Shown here: one piece after another, positions 59,124 through 64,000 of the stretch
How positions within the stretch are numbered: position 1 is the stretch's first letter
How the letters are laid out: every line of letters starts with the position of its first letter
Assembly (NCBI RefSeq): GCF_030269925.1
Contig: NC_085119.1
Coordinates: 8,097,001-8,161,000 of the forward strand
DNA length: 64,000 nt
Direction: 5' to 3'
DNA from: Bombyx mori
Lineage: Eukaryota > Arthropoda > Insecta > Lepidoptera > Bombycidae
Program-made: the position numbers and the translations under genes
Notes under the pieces: generated by a model
The model's input: only the letters and a program-made list of their open reading frames with translations
Told to the model about the DNA's origin: nothing
Database searches by the model: none

Positions 59124-59566
59124 TTTTTTTTATTTTATTGCTAAGTTGGGTAGACGATCTCACAGCCCACCCGGTGCTAAGCGGTTACTGGAGCCCATAG
59201 ACATCTACAACGTAAGTGCGCCACCCACCTTGAGATATAAGTTCTAAGGTCTCAGTATAGTTACAACGGCTGCCCCACCCTTCAAACCGAAACGCATTAG
59301 TGCTTCACGGCAGAAATAGGCAGGATGATGGCACCTACCCGTCCGGACTCACAAGAGTTCCTACCACCAGTAATTACGCAAATTATAATTCGCGGGTTTC
59401 ATTTTTATTACACGATGTTATTCCCTCACCGTGGAAGTCAATCGTGAACGTTTATTAAGTACGTATGTCATTAGAAAAATTGGTACCCGCCTGCGAGATC
59501 CGAATACCGTTGCATCGCTAGATACGAATGCACCGGACGTCTTATCCTTTAGGCCACGACGACTAC
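59124..59566 (-). mobile_element. Bm1-type SINE, full length
   Basis: Poly(T) 'ttttttttattttattgcta' on the left and the complete tRNA head in reverse on the right ('aggccacgacgac'). Confidence 0.9.
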
Positions 59567-59825
59567 AAACGACTTTAGAGATTTTGTCAGTCATGGGATA
59601 GAGCATTGGATAGTCTGTATGTTCATCATGCTTAGAAAGAAGTATGTAGTCATTTATTACAATATAAATTCATTGCAAAGGTATTTTTGGAGTCTGCGCA
59701 GAGGAACAAGTTGATACAACAACAACATTTTAGATTAAACGAATAAAAAACAAAAGTGCATATATATATAATATTTGAATACAGAAGATTAAAAAAAAAT
59801 TGTTTTCAAAAATTTTTTATATGTA

Positions 59826-61130
59826 CCTAGTCAGGTCATAAGTATTGTCACATAGTAAAAACTTTTCTTTTAGAATGCTGGCCACAAAAAAGTTTATTGC
59901 ATTCGAATTTCGTATTGTTCATGAAAATAAAAATGTATACTTTTAGAATTTTACTCATTTTTAAATATGGAGTGGACGCTTAAAGAAGACCGTGTTGCAG
60001 TTATTGCGTTGCATCGTTGCGGTTACGCGGCAATTCAAATTTTTAACATACTGAAAAATTTGAATATAACCAAAAGATTCGTTTATCGTACCATCAAACG
60101 ATACAATGAAGACGCTAGTGTAGATGACAGGTCAAGAAGTGGTCGCCCTCGGTCTGTTAGGATTCCAGCAGTAATAAAAGCTGTGAAGGCGCGAATTCAA
60201 AGAAATCCAAACGTAAGCAGAAACTGTTGGCCCTTCAGATGGGGTTAAGCAGAACCACGGTGAAAAGGGTGTTAAATGAAGACTTAGGGCTTCGGGCGTA
60301 TCGAAAAAAAACAGGACATCGTTTAAATGCTCGTCTAATGGACCTGAAACTGAAGAGATGCCGCGCTTTGTTGAAGCGGTACGCGGGAAAAAAATATCGG
60401 GAAATTCTTTTTTCGGATGAAAAAATTTTTACCGTAGAAGAGAGCTACAACAAACAAAATGATAAGGTGTACGTACACAGTAGTGAAGAAGCGAGCAACC
60501 GTATTCCGCGTGTCCAACGAGGTCCTTTTTCATCCTCACTCATGGTATGGTTGGGAGTTTCTTATTGGGGTTTAACAGAGGTACATTTTTGTGAGAAAGG
60601 TGTAAAAACGAATGCAGTTGTGTATCAAAATACAGTCCTGACGAACCTTGTGGAACCTGTTTCTCATACCATGTTCAATAACAGGCACTGGGTATTCCAA
60701 CAAGATTCGGCGCCAGCTCATAGAGCGAAGAGCACACAAGACTGGCTGGCGGCGCGTGAAATCGACTTCATTCGGCACGAAGACTGGCCCTCCTCCAGTC
60801 CAGATTTGAATCCGTTAGATTACAAGATATGGCAACACTTGGAGGAAAAGGCGTGCTCAAAGCCTCATCCCAATTTGGAGTCACTCAAGACATCCTTGAT
60901 TAAGGCAGCCGCCGATATTGACATGGACCTCGTTCGTGCTGCGATAGACGACTGGTCGCGCAGATTGAAGGCCTGTATTCAAAACACGGAGGTCATTTTG
61001 AATAAACTTTAGTGTCATAAGAATCTATGTTTTGTTAAGTTCATTTTGGTATATGAATGGTTACATAATGAATAAACTTGTTTCAATTATTTTACATTAA
61101 ACATGTGACAGAATTTATGACCTAACTAGG
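59826..61130 (+). mobile_element. maT-type (DD37D) mariner transposon, full length
   Basis: 1305 bp with inverted ends: left 'cctagtcaggtcataagtat', right (reversed) 'cctagttaggtcataaattc', each next to TA (59824-59825, 61131-61132). It contains one transposase gene in two frames. Confidence 0.88.
59967..61012 (+). pseudogene. maT transposase, one frameshift
   Basis: The ATG at 59967 starts the helix-turn-helix DNA-binding half ('MEWTLKEDRVAVIALHRCGY'; 'DRSRSGRPRSVR'). The frame is lost near 60220, where coding continues in another frame ('LALQMGLSRTTVKRVLNE'). The catalytic domain has 'LFSDEKIFTV' (D1), 'VFQQDSAPAHRA' (D2) and 'SPDLNPLDYKIW' (D3), with 37 residues between D2 and D3, hence DD37D (maT clade of the Tc1/mariner superfamily). 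All catalytic residues remain. The only visible lesion is the frameshift, so the copy is young. Confidence 0.88.
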
Positions 61131-61154
61131 TATATACGAATTTATAATTTATAT

Positions 61155-62441
61155 TAGGAGTACAAATAAGTTACCGCCGTTTTGTTGTCGAAAAAATAAT
61201 ATTTATTACGAAAGAACGGTAATTTAAATTTAATCGAAGTATTGTCCATCACTAGCAACTACTTTTCCCATCTCTCAGGCAGAGTTCGGATTCCGCGTCT
61301 GAAGAACTCCTCGTCTTTTGAGGCTATCCACGAATCAACCCAAATTTTGGTATCTTTATATGATGTAAACCACTGCTCCGACAGAGCATGTGCCATTGAC
61401 CGGAACAATATAGATAGTCAGACGGCGCAATGTCTGGTGAATACGGCGGGTGAGGTAATACTTCCCAATTAAGTGTTTTTAAATAATTTTTCACCGGTAC
61501 CGCTACATGCGGACGAGCATTATCATGGAGCAGAATAATTTTGTCATGTCTGGAGTAGTATTGAGGGCGTTTGTCTTTTAGAGCTCGACTCAATCTCATT
61601 AATTGCGTTCGGTAGAGAGCTCCAGTGATTGTTTCGCCTGGATTAAGCAGCTCGTAGTACACCACACCCAGCTGATCCCACCAAATACACAGCATGAGTT
61701 TTTTTCCATGAATATTCGGTTTTGCTGTGGATGTTGACGCGTGGCCAGGTAGTCCCCATGATTTTCTTCTTTTTGGATTATCATAATGTATCCACTTTTC
61801 ATCACCAGTAACGATTCGATGTAAAAAACTTTTTTTTGGTGCCTAGCTAGCAGCATTTCACTCATGCATAATCGGCGTTCAACATCTCTCGGCTTTAATT
61901 CGTATGGAACCCAATTACCTTGGTAATGAATCATTCCTAACGATTTTAAACGACGTGAGACTGCTTGCTGAGTGACTTCTAAAGTAAGTGCAAGTTCCTT
62001 TTGTGCTTGAGACGAATCTTCCTCCAATAATTCCGTCAATTGTGCATCCTCATAAATTTTTGGCCTTCCACTGCGATATGTGTCTTCTACGTCAAAATCA
62101 CCGTTTTTAAACTTTTGAAACCACTCACTACATGTTCTCTCACTCAAGGCAGCCTCATTATATGCTTCTACGAGCAATCGATGGACCTCGGCTGCAGATT
62201 TTTTTAAATTAAAAAAGTAAATTAAAAGCTCCCGCAAATGACGCTTATTTGGCTCAAATTTTGACATTTTTGGATGAATAAAAATATATGATGCTAATAC
62301 GGAGTAAATAATATGATAGGGTTAAGTTGTTCTTAACTGATCAACTTAATAAAATCAAGCCGATTATCATCTGTGAATTCGAACGTAAACCTCGTGCCAC
62401 ACCATCCTTCTCAAAACGGCGGAAACTTATTTGTACACCTT
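61155..62441 (-). mobile_element. mariner (DD34D) transposon, full length
   Basis: Inverted ends: left 'aggagtacaaataagttacc' and right (reversed) 'aggtgtacaaataagtttcc', followed on both sides by 'gccgttttg'. About 1285 bp. TA occurs near both ends, but the exact target duplication is blurred by the AT-rich flanks. Confidence 0.85.
61241..62267 (-). pseudogene. mariner transposase, two frameshifts
   Basis: The ATG at 62267 begins 'MSKFEPNKRHLRELLIYFFN', the usual mariner start; the DNA-binding half is complete ('YRSGRPKIYEDAQL', 'GNWVPYELKPRDVERRLCMS'). A frameshift in an A-run near 61830 moves the catalytic part to another frame, where 'TGDEKWIHYDNP' (D1) and 'LLHDNARPHVAVPVKNYL' (D2) are found. 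'SPDIAPSDY' gives D3 after 34 residues. A second shift after this (about 61410) puts the last 60 residues in a third frame. Catalytic residues are intact but the gene is dead as it stands. Confidence 0.85.
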
Positions 62442-62513
62442 TATATTTTATCAAGATTTCAATTCGTTCAAGTATACTTCAAATAAAACGCTATTCAATT
62501 TAAATTTAATTCT

Positions 62514-62519
62514 TTATTT
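62514..62519 (-). terminator. Poly(A) signal of cassette gene copy 2
   Basis: AATAAA on the minus strand at the position equivalent to 48334-48339. Confidence 0.5.
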
Positions 62520-63125
62520 CAAAGCATATAAAATACACACAAACTCATTAAAGAATAATAATAAAATTTATTGCAATTTCAACGAGTAATACCTACTTAA
62601 AGCGAAGTGGAAAGAAAATATACTTTAAGCCTTCGATTTAATTAGGTATAAAATATTTATGACAGTAATTTATTACGTTTTATAAAAAGCATGTGAAAAT
62701 ACAGATTATCGTTTTAATTTCAAACAAATATGTTTAATGTGGACCATAAAGTATGGCATAAATACATACACATTATTTTGCGAGCAGAGATGAAATTTTG
62801 TGATTAAATTTGCCAGGAAAATATTTTAATTACATACATCCAACGGTAATTTAGGACTTTTCATAGTGCATAAAACTTACACATACCTTACATGTATCTA
62901 TACATTAAAAGGGTGGAGTAGCAGTCTAGCTAGTGAATTGATAATTACTAAAAACTTCACCAAAAGCCCACTTTATAAGGAGTCGAAACTTTTCTTTAAT
63001 ATTAATGTGAAATTGATTGTTATTTTGCACATGCCTATCCAAATCTAGTTATTTGTTGAATTATTGATAGTACATTTATATTAAGTTTAAAATAAGGAAC
63101 AGTACATGGTGTTGCTAAATTTTCT

Positions 63126-63736
63126 TTAGTTACACGGCTTGCTTTTATGTTTTTTCGCTTTCTTTTCCTGAAAATAATAAGTTTCCAAATTATTGTACAT
63201 TGCATACAACAGCTTTGTCTCGGGGTCTGTATTTTACTTTGCATTTTACTCTTTTTTGTAATAAACAAATTTTGAACAAGTCCATGAGTCACGACTCGAT
63301 TTCAGGACAAAAAAACAACATAGAATCAATTAAAAAACTCTCTCCTCAGAAACTAAATACTTAAAACAAGAGCAAAGTTATTCGAACAGTCCGTCATTAT
63401 TGCACATAAGAGCCGCAATCGAAGCTCTCTCCAAGAAACTCAACGCAAAACAATCATTTTTCAAACAAATTGAAGTGTTCTACTGCTAGATAAACCCAAT
63501 TTTCGAGTAAATTAAAATATCCCATTCAGGCCTTTTTTGCGAAGTAAGTAATGTAAGTGTTTCAACTTAATAATTAAGTTTCGCTGATCGAACTTCAGCG
63601 GATTATGAAGAAAACTACAATCACTTTCAATTTATCAAATGACAAAAAGAGGAGTAAAGGTGTCATAGATATTTGTATCACTTACAGAACCACAATCTGA
63701 GCCGCCATGATTAGAGTCATCATGTTGTGAGCTTTT
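63126..63736 (-). CDS. Cassette-exon peptide gene, copy 2, 3' part only
   Basis: Two exons are inside the window: 63736-63686 (51 nt, 'KSSQHDDSNHGGSDCGS', acceptor ttctgtaat in reverse, donor gtaagt) and 63167-63126 ('EKKAKKHKSKPCN', stop), both phase 0. Compared with copy 1 there are two protein changes (D to H, final D to N), and the splice sites and frame are intact. The signal-peptide exon should lie beyond 64000. Paralogue of the gene at 48942-52507. Confidence 0.5.
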
Positions 63737-64000
63737 CTGTAATAAAGAAAATTATTTAAAAAACCAATTCCATAATTTTCAATTTCCGGAAACGAGAAAG
63801 AATTTGAACAAAAACAATGGATTAATGAAAAAAAATACTAAAAAAGCATGTACAATCTGTAAGTTAATATAATCTGTATAATCTGTACAGTATAATCTGT
63901 AAGTTTCCAAAACTATTATGATTTTCAAAAAAGATGAGCAAACTAAGCAATATTGTTCAAATGCAGTGATGTCCATAAGGGACCACTTTTATATTGTGCC

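Larger units (their letters stand above)
62487..64000. repeat. Segmental duplicate, copy 2 (partner 48306-50642)
   Basis: Nearly collinear with 48306-50280 apart from indels and the absence of the intronic Bm1 SINE; its left edge lies 46 bp beyond the mariner end. It runs off the window. Confidence 0.8.

Overview
The window looks like lepidopteran nuclear DNA, almost certainly the silkworm Bombyx mori or a very close relative. Three things point there. Dozens of tRNA-headed Bm1-type SINEs occur. The precursor at 45217-45612 ends in a peptide that I recognise as B. mori paralytic peptide (an ENF-family insect cytokine). The rest is AT-rich DNA packed with Jockey- and R1-type LINEs, mariners, a Helitron and MITEs. 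This is eukaryotic DNA: starts other than ATG and bacterial operon logic do not apply, and most open frames are transposon fragments or chance.

Layout. Positions 1-28 kb are gene-poor: old LINE and SINE fragments, a mariner relic (18.4 kb), an unclassified palindrome-ended repeat (18.9 kb), R1-type and Jockey-type LINE remnants (21.6-24.8 kb) and a TTA-flanked MITE (26 kb). A complete DNA transposon with terminal inverted repeats and a 4-bp target duplication lies at 28149-32047. It carries a three-piece broken transposase gene and resembles the Sola superfamily. From 32.7 to 42.5 kb there is an R1-type 3' end, a small Helitron, and a four-level nest. In that nest a Bm1 SINE is split by a Jockey-type LINE tail, which is split by the palindrome-ended repeat, which in turn holds an R1-type fragment and a 5.2-kb full-length Jockey-type LINE with an intact ORF2.

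The host genes are in the last 21 kb, all on the minus strand. At 45.1-46.8 kb is the ENF locus: uENF1, uENF2 and the paralytic-peptide precursor as three consecutive ORFs, the arrangement described for lepidopteran ENF genes as one polycistronic mRNA. At 48.3-52.7 kb I assemble a gene I do not recognise, from splice signals: a signal peptide, a 37-nt exon, two near-identical 51-nt phase-0 cassette exons and a short basic last exon. It has a TATA/initiator pair at exactly -31/+1 and a poly(A) signal. At 56.3-56.6 kb is a second paralytic-peptide gene without uENF partners. From 62.5 kb to beyond the window edge is a second copy of the cassette-exon gene. The order [cassette gene, ENF gene] therefore occurs twice, which indicates tandem duplication of a two-gene block. 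Two mariner-type transposons (59.8-62.4 kb), a solo LTR, a hAT-type MITE and a pogo-like MITE inserted around these genes.

The paralytic peptides are secreted cytokines released by cleavage after an arginine. uENF1 and uENF2 end in related two-cysteine modules. The cassette gene also encodes a small secreted precursor, so the cluster may be a locus of secreted signalling or effector peptides; that link rests on gene order only.
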